Positions 1-11,640 of a DNA stretch of 64,000 nucleotides are shown here, in pieces. The notes under the pieces are model-generated. The model worked only from the letters and a program-made list of their open reading frames with translations. It was not told the DNA's origin and searched no databases. The stretch's first letter is position 1; every line of letters begins with the position of its first letter. Position numbers and translations under genes: made by a program. The stretch is from Bolinopsis microptera (Eukaryota > Ctenophora > Tentaculata > Lobata > Bolinopsidae): positions 11,444,983 through 11,508,982 of the forward strand of contig NC_087077.1 in assembly GCF_026151205.1 (NCBI RefSeq), given 5' to 3'.

Positions 1-1701
1 TGTAGTTTAACAATTCTGAGTTTAATTTTACTAAGTTACCGAGATGTGACGAAATTTACTTTTCCTGCCCCAACAGTATAATTTCAATGTGATGAAAAAT
101 GGGCATGGGTTTCTATATTTCCTTATTTCTGAATTAATCATTTCAAACTATAATTAGGACTGTTGATGTGAAAGAAAGTGTATCTAAATTTTACATTAAT
201 GACGTATGTGACAAAATTTACATTTCTTGACCCTATTTTGAAGAACCATACCCCGATTAGAATTCAATATTCTTCCATGAATTATTAGTAGGTTATTATT
301 AAGCAGATCATCAGAACTCAAGTTTGACAATTCTGAGTTTAATTATACTAAGTTACCGAAATGTGACGAAATTCACTTTTACTGCCCCAAAAGTATAATT
401 TCAATGTGATGAAAAATGGGCATGGGTTTCTATATTTCCTTCATCTCTGAATTGTTCATTTCAAACTATAGTTAGGACTGTTGATGTGAAAGAAAATGTA
501 TCTAAATTTTACAATGACGTATGTGACGAAATTTACATTTCTTGACCCTATTTTGAAGAACCATACCCCGATTAGAATTCAATATTCTTCCAGGAATTAT
601 TGGTAGGTTATTTTTCAGCAAATCAGAACTCGAGTTGAACAATGCTGAGTTTAATATCACTAATTTACCGAAATGTGACGAAATTTACTTTTCCTGCCCC
701 AACAGTATAATTTCAATGTGATGAAAAATGGGCATGGGTTTCTATATTTCCTGTATAAATCCATTCCAACTATAATAAGGGCAGTTGATATGAAAGAAAA
801 TCTATCTAACTAATGCAATGGCTGATGTGACGAAATTTACATTTCTTGCCCCTATTTTGAAGAATCATACCTCAATTAGTATATAATGTCACTTTATCAC
901 CATCACTATGTCGATAAATTAGTTATTTTGCCAACACGGAGCAAATAAAGTTGTAATATTTTTTTGTGACGAAAATTACAAATTTTTACCCTGTTCAGGT
1001 GTTGAAATTTATCCAATGTTAACATATCACTGCCATATAATAATTTATATGACCGGCGTATGGTTGAAATATTGTTAATTGATTCATAGTACGTAATATA
1101 GGGTGTTTAAGTTGGTATACTAATATTTACTCAATTTCACACATGTTGAGATATCATACAAATTTATGTGACTAAATTTACCTATTTCTGCCTTCTGTAT
1201 TTGTATTTGCCTATAACAATGAAATATGTGAACAATTCCAAACACATTCAGCTCACAAAATAATGCTAGACTATTCGGCATTTCTTGTCAGGATGTCATA
1301 AACATCCCTCATATAAATTTCTTAAATGTGTGACGGAGTTTACATGGTACTACCATTTAAGGAAAAAAGTCGCTAAATATGTAGATAATAGTCATATACA
1401 GCTATTCTATGAATTGGAAATTCGAAAATTTGGTCAAACACGGCAACAAGGGGTCCATATAAACTCCGTCACGTTTTTATAGTGTGACAAAGTTTACAAC
1501 TCACTGCCGGCCGCATTTAAGCGATATCTTATCGTCTGATAAAGATATCGTTATGCGACAAAGTTTATCTAGAGGATGAAACGATTATCTTAGGGTTAGA
1601 GGGTTTATATAGTTTCATAGTGTGACACATTTTACATCATCGTGCCATTCAGTAAGGTCACTAATATTTACCAATATCCTCAAACTTCAATGAACGTGTC
1701 C
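1..1701. repeat. Large repeat E2, left copy (inverted relative to right end of window)
   Basis: Positions 291-1701 match the reverse complement of 64000-62588 almost base for base; 1-290 would match sequence beyond the right end of the window. The first 900 bases are about three tandem units of roughly 312 bp (equivalent points near 44, 356 and 668). Throughout runs a phrase like GTGACGAAATTTAC, always in the same orientation and irregularly spaced. No transposase-like reading frame is seen; the only shared frame, 1285-1482, is a short unrecognised one. Similarity stops at about 1701 (after CGTGTCC). It is an interspersed repeat or mobile-element part of unknown class. Confidence 0.85.
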
Positions 1702-2050
1702 ATATACTCGTTTTAGCAGTTTTAGTACTATATAAAATGGTCTTTTCCTTACAATTGTAAGTTGTACAACTGTAATTACATTCTGCTAGCTGTATTCAAA
1801 CCAAAAAGTGTGTCCTGCCATCCATGAGGCCCACTCTTAAATATCCCCATATATAATATTAATAAACAATCTCCCACTCGTTCTAGTACTAAGAGGTCTA
1901 AAAATGACAAAATTCGTTGATAACTCAAATTCTGACCATCGAAATTGCTGAAACTAATTTAGGTTCAGTAATTAAACATAAGTGTTTACGTAAGCTGACC
2001 AAATTTCGACAAAATTGTTATCTAATGGGAATTAGTATTATAACTTTTTG
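1702..2050. other. AT-rich intergenic DNA
   Basis: I see no gene, repeat end or clear signal here. Confidence 0.5.
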
Positions 2051-3280
2051 ATTGTTTCCGAAATAATGTGCTGGCCAAAGTACGAGCTAAAAAACATTCA
2101 ATTGTTGATTGTCATGAGCTCGCGCGTTTTACGGTCGATGACGCACGGGCCTACGCCCTACTACTTCTAGCAATCTCTAAACAATTCCCAAACTATCCTC
2201 CTTTTACTGGGCCGCGCTCAGCTTGTCATTCCGCCTAATCTCTATTCATATGTTTATGAACATGATAGCCTGATGTCCCTAGGTAATCCTCCTTGTATCC
2301 AAAACATTCACATAGCCATGTGCCTACGCGTACTGCGGTCGCGCGCTACTGCAAGCGAGAGGGCTCTGGTTAGAGCAATCCAAAACAGAGATGTTAAAAT
2401 TTACCCTTTGCAATAATCAATGAAACAACAAATTTTTTAACGGGTGATACTCGTAAAATATTTGTTCCGTCCAACTCGGCGCGCGTCTTGGTAGGTTGTA
2501 AACCTACAACAAGTTTTCAATGAAATTATAAGTTTTATTTCACATTCCTTTCATAAATAAAATAAGAGCTTAAACCACGAATTAGTTAACTAGAAGTATA
2601 CTTGAGGAAATATTTTTTAGTGGTTGTATATAATTATTTCAAAAACTTTATTTGTTAGTATTTTTATTATGGAAAGTGGTTGAATTTAGTGAGACAAGGT
2701 CAGTTTCTTTATTGTCTCAGAAAATGTCTACTTTACCTAGTCTAGTAGGCAATGCTGAGTGGCAGGAATGATGGACCAAAACGCTTGAATTGGGGCTAAC
2801 AATGGGCCATTAATCAAAACAGACATGTTAAAACTCGAACTCTCTGCTCCCCATACCATAACTTTATGCTCTAATAACAATTACTAAGCTAAACTATCCT
2901 CTTTGTATAATCCTCTAATTTATAATAATGTGCTGGCCGAAATACGACCTAAAAACCATTCAATTGTCAGCGCGCCGCGCGTCTTACGGTCGATGGCGCA
3001 CGGCCTACTACTTATAGCAATTTCTAAACAATTCCCAAACGATCCTCCTTGTAACCAAAACAAAGTTGTATGTTTATAACCTACCAGGAAGCGCACCGAG
3101 TCGGACTCCTCGACGGTCCTAATATATGGAACAAATATTTTACGAGTACAGTATCACCCGTTAAGCATTACTGGGCGGCGCTCAGCCTGTCATTCCGCCG
3201 AATCTTTATTCGGCGGAATGACAGGCTATTATGTTTATGAACATAATAGCCTGGGGTCCCCGGGTAAGCTAATTTTCCTT
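2050..3280. mobile_element. Compound repeat element with direct and inverted internal copies
   Basis: A block near 2064-2195 (starting ATAATGTGCTGGCC) recurs in direct orientation at about 2927-3053. A block at about 2435-2515 recurs inverted at 3078-3160. A third block (TTACTGGGCSGCGCTCAGC, with CATTCCGCC) occurs at about 2204 and 3168. The same third block appears inverted at 31755-31828 inside another element, so this is a dispersed family. It has GC-rich CG-containing stretches unlike the AT-rich surroundings. No coding sequence is recognised. Confidence 0.6.
3187..3253. repeat. Two adjacent perfect hairpins
   Basis: CATTCCGCCGAAT is followed after CTTT by its reverse complement ATTCGGCGGAATG. 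Directly after comes AGGCTATTATGTT, which pairs with AACATAATAGCCT. The paired arms are perfect and lie near one end of the compound element. Confidence 0.75.
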
Positions 3281-3450
3281 ATTACTTGTATTGGGGAGGA
3301 AACGTTATTTTTACAAGGTACGATCATTTTCAATTTTGCTAAAAACCAGAAGTATTTATTTCTTTTACTCAAAGTTAGGTCCCCGCCAGTATAAGGTTTC
3401 CGCTGGGTACATTTTAAATATGTGTCGTAAGGTAGGTATAGTATAACTGG

Positions 3451-3510
3451 TATATTAAAGTATATTAAAGTATATTAAAGTATATTAAAGTATATTAAAG
3501 TATATTAAAG
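3451..3510. repeat. 10-bp tandem repeat (TATATTAAAG)x6
   Basis: Six perfect copies of TATATTAAAG, followed by TATATATAATATC. Confidence 0.95.
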
Positions 3511-3576
3511 TATATATAATATCATATATGGTTATCACCCCAATAAATGTCCTTTATTTTAATCAGAGGTGAAACG

Positions 3577-3957
3577 CTCCTATACTAATTCGCTCGCCCA
3601 AATTTTAAGAACATTTTTGTGAAAAGGCCCTTTGGTGTTTGGGTATGAAATTGATTTAAATCGGTGTCAGGTGTATTTTTGGACGCTGATTCCTGATTCC
3701 AAATTACCCGGCCCCCATGACGTAGGGTAAAAATGCTTCTCTGGAGAGTTGTGGGCAAAAAACCGTTTTAGTCACATGACAGGCCAGTAAAACATGAATT
3801 CGATTGTTTGTGGCTCGGGGTAGTGTTATGGATAGCTTCGGAGTTATGGTTAGGGTTAGGGTTGGGACAAGGGTTTATGTTAAACCGTTTTGTACGGCTG
3901 CAAAACCATAAAATCCAAAGTCACGTTAAATTTTTGGGCGAGCGAATTAGTAAAAGC
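3577..3957. mobile_element. MITE-like element with inverted ends
   Basis: The left end reads TACTAATTCGCTCGCCCAAA and the right end is its inverse (TTTGGGCGAGCGAATTAGTA at about 3933-3952). A single right-type end recurs at 45837-45864 and a diverged one near 55068-55095, so it is a small dispersed family. The interior includes a short GGTTAGGGTTAGGG stretch. The element is under 400 bp and non-coding. Confidence 0.65.
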
Positions 3958-4948
3958 CGAGGTGAGATGCAGAATGTGATCCAATCTGCTCCAAACATGT
4001 TGCATCTCTATCAGGGCCCAGGGCCGGCAGTGATGTAACGTTGCCTGTTGGCTTCCCCTTTTGGTGCCCCTCCCTAAAATTGAACAAATTAGGTGATTTT
4101 AGAGGATTAAGATGGAATATAAGATGGAATATAAGATGGAATACCACACAGGGCAGAGGTACTCAGATGCTGTGGGATACATTAGGAAGCGCCTTCGTTT
4201 CGAAATCTTAAGAATGACGGTAATTTCTCTCCGGGGAGACAGAGGGGCGAGAAAGAACTTTGTCAATATAGACAGTCTAGATTTGAACTTGGAGCCGCAA
4301 GGCCAAGGGTGATTTTCAAAATATTGAGTTTTTGAAGGGTTATTTTTATATAGGGTCATTGTGACTTTATGTGTATACTGTTTGAAACATTTTATTCACA
4401 TATAATATTTTAGAGGATACGATGGTAAAATCTCTAAAACTGTGTGTTTTTAGAGCAAAATGCGTAGTTTTGCTAGTACCTCAGTTATAAGTTTTTCAGC
4501 GGGGACTTCGTTACACCACTGGCAATTTTTTTTTTTATTAAATACTTTTCAAATTTTACAGAGTACAGCAATAGATGAATATAAAATAGAATCGTTCAAA
4601 ATATCGCCCCCATCTGTAAAATATGATGGGCACCCAAACACGGTAAACACATAGTGAACTATGTCCGCAGCAACTTGGACCCATTACATCGAATTAATCT
4701 AAATCCAAAAATTTATGAAAAACTATTTAATAACAAACAAATCCATGGTGAATAACTGTGGATGATATATAGTCAAGATTGGTATTTCAATACGTCGAAT
4801 TCCAGATACATTAGATACAGGTCTGATATGGTCATTAATGTGTGAGAGGTGTGCGGGTGAAGTGGGATATGATGTTGAAAGTATAGGAAGGTAGATAAAA
4901 AATTAATAAAACAAAAATAATAATAATATGGGGAGCAAAGAGACTAGG
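3958..4948. other. Intergenic, with a short 13-bp triplication
   Basis: A 13-bp unit (AAGATGGAATATA) is repeated three times at about 4110-4145. The overlapping short reading frames on both strands are low-complexity shadows of this repeat. Nothing else is recognised. Confidence 0.5.
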
Positions 4949-5386
4949 CTAGGCTGTTGTTTCACTATCCAATAAACATTTCCATAGATGCTTAGTGACC
5001 TCAGCTTTGAAAAGACTAGTAGACACAATCTGTCTTACCTGTAAAGGGAGTCCATTCCACAGTATATGAGTTCTGTAGAAAAATGATTTTGCCAGTGGGC
5101 TATTTGAGGTACATAAGGTGTGTGAATTCTGACTTAACTTAGGTAAAATTGATGACACAATAGACAGACTGTCGAGGTGGCAACGTCTTAGTCGAGAAGT
5201 GCCCTGATATAAAGAGAGATAGTGAGGCAGCGATACAGGAATTAAATTGTTCAGAACTTTGTGGAAAAAAATAAGATCATTCAAGTCAAACTTTTGAGAC
5301 AAAGTGGCAAAGGGGTTACAGAGGAGTCGAAACTTTGCCACAACTGATTTCAAGGACCTTAACCAGATCAACACTTTTAGTATCAT
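4949..5386 (-). pseudogene. LINE retrotransposon fragment, C-terminal tail of reverse transcriptase ORF
   Basis: The 145-residue frame carries the pattern typical of the region after the polymerase domain in CR1/L2/Jockey-type non-LTR elements: a leucine-rich DLIFFHKVLNNLIP stretch, then SLPHYLSLYQGTSRLRR, SPLAKSFFYRTHILWNGLP, and a terminal LFKAEVTKHLW. In these elements this segment follows the reverse transcriptase and ends the ORF. The polymerase and endonuclease domains are absent upstream (at higher coordinates), so this is a 5'-truncated copy, as is usual for LINEs. The frame itself is uninterrupted, which suggests a fairly young insertion. Family assignment is from memory of the motif layout. 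Confidence 0.8.
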
Positions 5387-6140
5387 GGTGGGCAGTGGCG
5401 GAGGGGTATCATTTCTTGAGAGGTCTTCTTAAAATATTTAAAATATTAGTCCTTGGCCATGGCTGAGCAGTATCATTTTGTTGGAAATTGTTTGATACTA
5501 GTCCTAATTCATAGACTATCAGGGGATGATTGTTTGGTGAGGGTCTGACCCGCTTGTTGTTTTGGCATGAGTATGTAAATTTTACTGCTACATGGAAAGT
5601 GTACTTTCATTTATTTCGAAATTGTATTTTTATTTTCATTTCATTTCATCTCATAATCTTGAAATCTTCAGCCCTAGTTATATCTAAATCTTTAACTCTA
5701 AGATTAGATATAACCCAGTACATTAACTGAGTAACTTGCTGACCGCCTGGCCATGGCCTACACTTCACAGTTTTTAATCAGTGAGGCCAGTGTGAGTGTG
5801 ATGAAAGGGACAAGCATAGTGTGGCAAGGGCTTGCAAAGCTTTGATTTTGGAATTACATAAATTTTGATTTATCATTAGAAAGTTAAGAATTTCAACTAT
5901 AATGAAGGGGATCCCTGGCTCATGCATTGAAAAGGCACTCTCCACCTCCAAAAATGACTTAAGAGATTATAATATACTGATCACAATTGAAGGGAGGGGA
6001 TCTTGTTCACTGAGTACAACCCTGAGCTTGAAGAAAATTCAAATCCTTAAGTCATGAAGTTGAAGAGTAATGTATATAATATTTCATATCGTAATCAGTC
6101 ATTCAATGTAGTAGGTGTTGGAAGGTTGTACTCACTACTC
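5387..6140. other. Intergenic region upstream of TIPIN
   Basis: No gene is recognised. It should hold the TIPIN promoter and 5' leader, but I see no clear TATA box. Confidence 0.4.
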
Positions 6141-8262
6141 ATGGATGAAGTTGCTCAGCAATTTGCTGATATTTTGGATAATGACCCTTCTGAAACTCCG
6201 GATGATCGAGATGTAAGTTTTGTACTTAAATATATTTTCACTACCGCTTACTCAATCAACAATTCATCATGGCTGACCTAGCAAATCCCCATAAATTTAT
6301 CAATATTTGTTAAGTTGATTGTTAATGTAATAAAAATTTCAGGTCATGAATGAGCTCTTTGGCAACGAAGAGGAACCATTTGGAGAAGAGGGTTTGTCAG
6401 ATTAGTCACTTTAATTATGAATATGGAACATGCTGATTTTTGAGTGGTGCAATTAATTCTATAGTTTTAAATTAAATTAATTTGGGCATGAAATAACCAT
6501 TTGAAATCTCACAGCTGAAGAAGTTCCTGACAGACAAATCAAAATCCTAAATCCCGGTGGGGATGACGACATCACTAAAGTCAAAAAGCCCAAACGAGTT
6601 CTTCTAAAGTTAGATCTTGATAAATTGTTCTCAGATAGAGGATTGTCAGCAATTCCCAATCATATCAAACCCTTGAAATTCAGAGGAAAGGGACATGAGC
6701 TTGAAGACATCACAAATATCTGCAAGGCTTATGAACACTGGGCCCACAGACTGTATCCCAAAATGACATTTAAAGACGTTATAGAAAAGGTATATCATAG
6801 TACAGCTAGTTTAAAACTTAAAGCCATTATTATATTCGCTTGATGAATGATGACTTCTGTTCTTAAATTCAAAGTGTTCAAACCTAATAAAGTTTTACTG
6901 CGTAAGTATATTTTTACGTAAAATGAACATTGCTGGCAACAATCTTATCGAAACAATATGCAGGTTGAGAACTTGGGTCTGAAGAACAGAAAAAAGTGTT
7001 TTAACAAGCGAATGGAGATTTATGAGGAATCGAGGCGCATGGCTCTTGTCACTGGCAAAGAAAATGGAGACGAAGATGATGATGAGGCACCTCAGTATAT
7101 GGTTTGTGCTAACTAACTATAAGACAACTGCAACTGTCTACCTGTGTTCGATTGAGCTATCCAAGCTAGAAATTGATTAGTCTAGGTGTATTAATTTAAA
7201 TAGAAAGAGTCACATCAAAATAATGATAATGTGTCATTTAAATATAATTATAATATACGTTATTTTGAGTGTAAACAAGAATTGCGCCCGTTGTTTCGTT
7301 TTGGCGGACGCTAGATTTCCATTCCATATTTAATATAAATTTAAGTATAAGCTCCAATCAGCTCATTTCCATGTTCATGATAATAATATTGATAAATTAT
7401 GCATTAAGTACAGGAAACACTTGAAATTCAGTTCAATTGCCAAAGAACTTAACTTGTAAAGCAAAGAACTTAAATTGTAAGCAAAGGTAAACTATACTCG
7501 TGTACACATCAATACACTACGTGTGCCACGTACAAATTGGGCTTACAACCTAATATTATACATAACATCGTAAACATTAAAACACAGTCGCGCCGCGCAT
7601 TCATAGATCACAGGCTATCTATACATCACATCTCCGCAAGCAATCCTTGCGCGCGCACAACTTTTTCGTTGCATGGTAACATACGGAAGTACCCACGACA
7701 TGTTCAGACCCACCTACCGCAATCTCCAAAATCCACGTTTTTCTGCAAAAACGTCCATTCGTAACCTTTCACTATTGCCTTTTTTCAAAAGGGTGAAATG
7801 GAAAAAATAACTGTATATCCTGTGCTTTAGGAGGAAGACACGGACTCAGGTCTGTTTGGAGAAGCTCTGAGAGAGCCGGCCCCACATCCAGATCTACCGC
7901 CCCCTACAGAAACTCCCTCTCTCAGTTCTGAGCAGATTGAGCGAATGAGGCAAAACAGGATCCGAGCACTGGATCGAAAAAAGCAGAGAGAAAGTGGTTT
8001 GTTTGCAATTTTAAAATTTTATCCTCAGAATGCGCTTGAAAATTGTGATATACATGATACATTTTTTCCCTTAAAATGACTAAGTTCACTTTAAGAATTG
8101 CATGTTTAAGGTATCGGTGCAAACAATTCCCTGGAGATGTCCCCACTAGCACGAAGTGGTCCCAACGTCTCATCATCCCAGATAGATCAGTCACCAGATT
8201 CAGATTACCAAGCACCCAGCAAGAGATTCAAACCAGACTTTTCGGAAACAATGACACCTTGA
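6141..8262 (+). CDS. TIPIN: TIMELESS-interacting protein (Swi3/Csm3 family), six exons
   Basis: Exons 6141-6212, 6343-6391, 6515-6789, 6964-7101, 7831-7996 and 8111-8262 join in frame to about 283 residues (human TIPIN is about 300). Exon 3 holds the Swi3 domain: a lysine-arginine run, then LDLDKLFSDRGLSAIP, FRGKGHELEDI and the signature YEHWAHRLYPKMTF. A C-terminal acidic-basic region follows, with LSSEQIERMRQNRIRALDRK near the end. In animals TIPIN binds TIMELESS in the nucleus, stabilises stalled replication forks and supports ATR-CHK1 signalling. The start at 6141 begins MDEVAQQFADILD; the frame is open upstream to 6054, so an earlier start cannot be excluded. The exon 6 acceptor (TTTAAG) is weak, but the frame and phase fit. 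Confidence 0.9.
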
Positions 8263-8963
8263 GTTACACCTGTACATTCAGACTAGATACGTTTTTAATT
8301 TTCCCGTTTGCTGCATGAAGTTTAGGTTTTAAGGATAACTTGCCACAGAGAGTGGAAGGGCAGGGACTTAGCACCCGTTTATTGTTGAGCTGTGAAAAAA
8401 GACCATTATTTTGATTGTTTTCCTGTTTAGACCTGTTTAGACCTTTAGGTTAGGATTGTGTTTAGGCTTTAGAATGTTAACTACCATGAGTACATACTAC
8501 ATAGAGGTAGCTAATTGTTCTAATATTAGCATATTTAATTAAATTTAAATGTTAGATCTTGATGATCTCTCATCCCAGGCTCCTGATTTTAAATTTTACC
8601 TTAGAAACGTTTTACCAGAGATATGTTTTGATGAATCTTATCAAAAACTAGCGAAATGACCTAATGCTGAATGGTCTTTTAAGAGCGTTTTAATATTATT
8701 GTTTACTATTCTGATATTATTTATAATAGAATTTTTGCAATTGAACAGAATTTGTAAAACTTGAAGATGTTTGTGTGCTTCTTACTGCTTTCTATTTTAA
8801 TTGTTTCTGCATTGCTAACTAATTGCATCATTGAAAATTCAAACGAACCTGTGTATTGTATCAGAAGATTAATATTCTTATGAGATAGTGATATAGGTCA
8901 CAACTTGAAGTATCTATTTTATATTGCTAATCAATATACTCCTTAGGTCAAACCAACTCAATC
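8263..8963. other. TIPIN 3' flank and CIR1 5' flank
   Basis: AT-rich with no other coding signal. An acceptor-like CTCCTTAG just before 8947 suggests the CIR1 start lies in an exon preceded by a non-coding leader exon. Confidence 0.4.
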
Positions 8964-10895
8964 ATGGCGTTTGTAAAGTTTATGCGAAACAAGTTCTTCC
9001 ATCCTCATACATATGAAAATCAGAAACGAACTTGGATTGCTGAACAGAAGCACGAATCTGAAAAGAAAGCACAGGAAGACCTCCACAAACAATACTTGAA
9101 AGAACAAGCAATTTATGAGAACAAAAATCTGTTGAAACATGGGAAGCTAACCGGAGAGGATAAGTTGTCCTTCATGTATGAACCACCTTTACAGTGCCGA
9201 AAGAAAGACGAAAAGTTGGAGCTCCGGGAGGTCAGATTCGAGTGGCAAAAAAATGCTCCACGTGCAGGTGAATATGCCAAGAATTTGGATGTCGCTGATC
9301 GGCCATTTGGTATTGAAGTGAGGAATACCAAGTGCATAAAGTGCGGTGTATGGGGTCACATGAACACAGACAAGATATGCCCCTTATACAATAGAGGTAT
9401 GAACACAGAGGATAATCCTCCTGACCTGGGAAAGGAGGATCCCATGTCCCTGTTGAATTCAATGGAAAAGGGTGGACTCAAGATGAGAAAACATGCCGTC
9501 AACTCTGTCATGGATGTGCATGATGATAAATATAAGATGCTTGAAGATGAAAAGTTGGACCCTGAAGTTGCATTTATTGCTAACCTGTCTGACAAGCAGA
9601 AGAGAAAGCTAATGAAGAAACTGAATAAAAGTGGTCCAGGAGCAGGGGGAGTTGGTAAGGCAAAACATAAGAAGAAAAAGCATAAGAAGGAGAAGAAAGC
9701 AAAACACGAGAAAACAACCCAGGACGACACTGTTGTCACAGAAGTGGAACCTATTCCTGCAGAAAGAGAACACAGAAACCAGGACATGACTTCTGAAACC
9801 TTGCCAAATCGTCGTAGGTCTCCACCTAGAAGAGAAAGACTCAACTCTTCTTCACCTCAACGTGCTCCCAGAAGAGACGATAGAGATCAAATTCAAAGAC
9901 GTTCGAGATCTCCTGCTTTTGGTTATGGGCACGGTCGTGGGAAGAATCTTGCTAGGACAAGATCTCCTCGACGTGAACAGCAAGGTAGATCTCCAAGACG
10001 TGAACAGCAAGGTAGATCTCCACGACGTGAACAGCAAGGAAGATCTCCACCAAGAAGAGAAAGACTCGACTCTACTTCTCCTAAGCGTGCGCCTAGAAGA
10101 GAGAGTAGGGAGAAAATCTCGAGACGATCAAGATCTCCTGCTGAAGAGAGGAATCCCACTAGACAAAGGTCTCCCAGACGAGAACAGCAAGAAAGATCTA
10201 GACGAAGATCCAGATCCAGATCTAGGGGACATGAGATGGACATCAAGAGACGTTCCAAATCGCCACAACCCAATTCTTCAAAGTCAGATAGAGACCATAG
10301 AACAGGGAAAAGCCACAGACGAGATTCTAGGAACAAGCAGAGACGCGATTCACCAGACTCTAGCGATCAAGAGTCGAAGGTAAAAGTTCAGTTGAGAAGA
10401 AAATCCTCAGAATCTAATAATGTCAAACGGCACGATTCCAGTGTGTTGAAAAACAGAAAGTCAGATAAGTTAGAGGTCAGACGACAGAGACACGACACCG
10501 AGAGTTCTGACTCTGACTCCAACAGAAAAAAAGTTACCAAACGAAGATCCAGAAGATCTCCTTCAAAATCCCCTCCCCGACCCGTACATCGCAGTAAAGG
10601 TAAAGAAAAAAAGCGTCAAGTTACTCCCCCATCAGACTCATCTTCAGATTCCGAACCTGATAAAGTGAATAAGAAAGCTGCTCGACATGAGTCATCATCT
10701 GATCCAGAACCAGTGAAATCAAGCAGAAAGACAATCCGTCATGATTCATCATCTGATTCTGATTCAGCCTCAGAGAAAAACAGTAAATCTAAATCCAGTC
10801 ATGCAAATAAATCGTCAAAAGAAAAAATCAGTAGAAATAAGAGGAGTGAAAGAAAGAGAAAACAATCGAGTAGCTCCTCGAGTTCAAGTGGCTGA
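8964..10895 (+). CDS. CIR1: CBF1-interacting corepressor 1-like protein, single coding exon
   Basis: 643 residues, uninterrupted. The N terminus (residues 1-55) is the CIR N-domain: FMRNKFFHPHTYENQKRTW, AEQKHESEKKAQEDL and QYLKEQ. It is followed by LSFMYEPP and RFEWQKNAPR. A zinc knuckle of C-X2-C-X4-H-X6-C form lies at C124, C127, H132 and C139. DPEVAFIANLSDKQKRKLMKKL near 190-222 matches the conserved DPEVEFL-type block. The rest is a long basic RS-type domain with RRSRSP, RSPRREQQ and SSDSDS runs. In vertebrates CIR1 links the Notch effector RBPJ/CBF1 to histone deacetylase complexes and associates with splicing factors in nuclear speckles. It lies on the same strand between TIPIN and DCPS. 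The frame in the low-complexity tail could be longer or shorter than in relatives. Confidence 0.88.
   Translation: MAFVKFMRNKFFHPHTYENQKRTWIAEQKHESEKKAQEDLHKQYLKEQAIYENKNLLKHGKLTGEDKLSFMYEPPLQCRKKDEKLELREVRFEWQKNAPRAGEYAKNLDVADRPFGIEVRNTKCIKCGVWGHMNTDKICPLYNRGMNTEDNPPDLGKEDPMSLLNSMEKGGLKMRKHAVNSVMDVHDDKYKMLEDEKLDPEVAFIANLSDKQKRKLMKKLNKSGPGAGGVGKAKHKKKKHKKEKKAKHEKTTQDDTVVTEVEPIPAEREHRNQDMTSETLPNRRRSPPRRERLNSSSPQRAPRRDDRDQIQRRSRSPAFGYGHGRGKNLARTRSPRREQQGRSPRREQQGRSPRREQQGRSPPRRERLDSTSPKRAPRRESREKISRRSRSPAEERNPTRQRSPRREQQERSRRRSRSRSRGHEMDIKRRSKSPQPNSSKSDRDHRTGKSHRRDSRNKQRRDSPDSSDQESKVKVQLRRKSSESNNVKRHDSSVLKNRKSDKLEVRRQRHDTESSDSDSNRKKVTKRRSRRSPSKSPPRPVHRSKGKEKKRQVTPPSDSSSDSEPDKVNKKAARHESSSDPEPVKSSRKTIRHDSSSDSDSASEKNSKSKSSHANKSSKEKISRNKRSERKRKQSSSSSSSSG
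9955..10044 (+). repeat. 27-bp coding tandem repeat in CIR1 (RSPRREQQG x3)
   Basis: Three near-identical 27-bp units encode RSPRREQQG within the RS-rich tail. A degenerate fourth copy lies further on, near 10170-10190 (SPRREQQE). Confidence 0.8.
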
Positions 10896-11640
10896 AAGAC
10901 CATATTATAATGAAAGTTGATTCCTGAACAGTGAACTGTGTATTTTAATACAATTAAATTTGATGTTTTCCGTATTTGTTGGGATCGTGATACAGACATG
11001 TTTACAAGAGCGCCGGAAGGTTGAATCTGAACAATACAGTTAGCCTACTATGTTAATGCACTTTCTCTCTTTATTTCAATCATTGTATTGGTAGGTACAG
11101 TGTATACAGTGCAGCAATGTAAACTACACTACTTTCATTTCATCAAGTTTAACAAATCCAGTTTAATTATGATATTGTCAACTCTTATTTTCAGTTAATT
11201 GCTTACCCAAATTTAAAACTTTTGTTGTTGAGATATTAGAAACGGACAGTATTGAGTATTGTTTATAAACATTGCAATGGGCCAATGCAATGCCCTTGGG
11301 ACAATTATTTTGATTCAGTATTAGACAATTCATCGTACCAAGTCTTTAACTTTAACGTCTTGTAGTTTCCCATTTCTAGAGTATGCTTTTTAATGGTTTC
11401 CCCTCTATTACTGTTTCTCAATAATTCAAACTTGAAATTTGGCAATATTCCAATTGTATAACCTCATCAAAAATAAATTGTTATGTACGGGTCCTGATCA
11501 CATGAAGCTCCAACATGAGTAATTAAACTGAAACTATGTTTCATTCATTTAGATTATATATCGTATTGACTCTTCACTACGTAAAGAAAACTAACCCTCA
11601 TTGTTCTAATAAAGTATCTAAACAGGCCTAGCTTACAAAC
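10896..11640. other. CIR1 3' flank and DCPS 5' flank
   Basis: No coding signal. AATAAA-like sequence occurs at about 11470 and 11608, either of which might serve polyadenylation of CIR1. Confidence 0.4.

Noticed and set aside
3850-3875. Telomere-like TTAGGG repeats
   Set aside because: Only two to three units inside a MITE; no telomeric array.
9113-10383. Alternative frames over CIR1 on both strands
   Set aside because: Shadows of the basic, repeat-rich CIR1 coding region.
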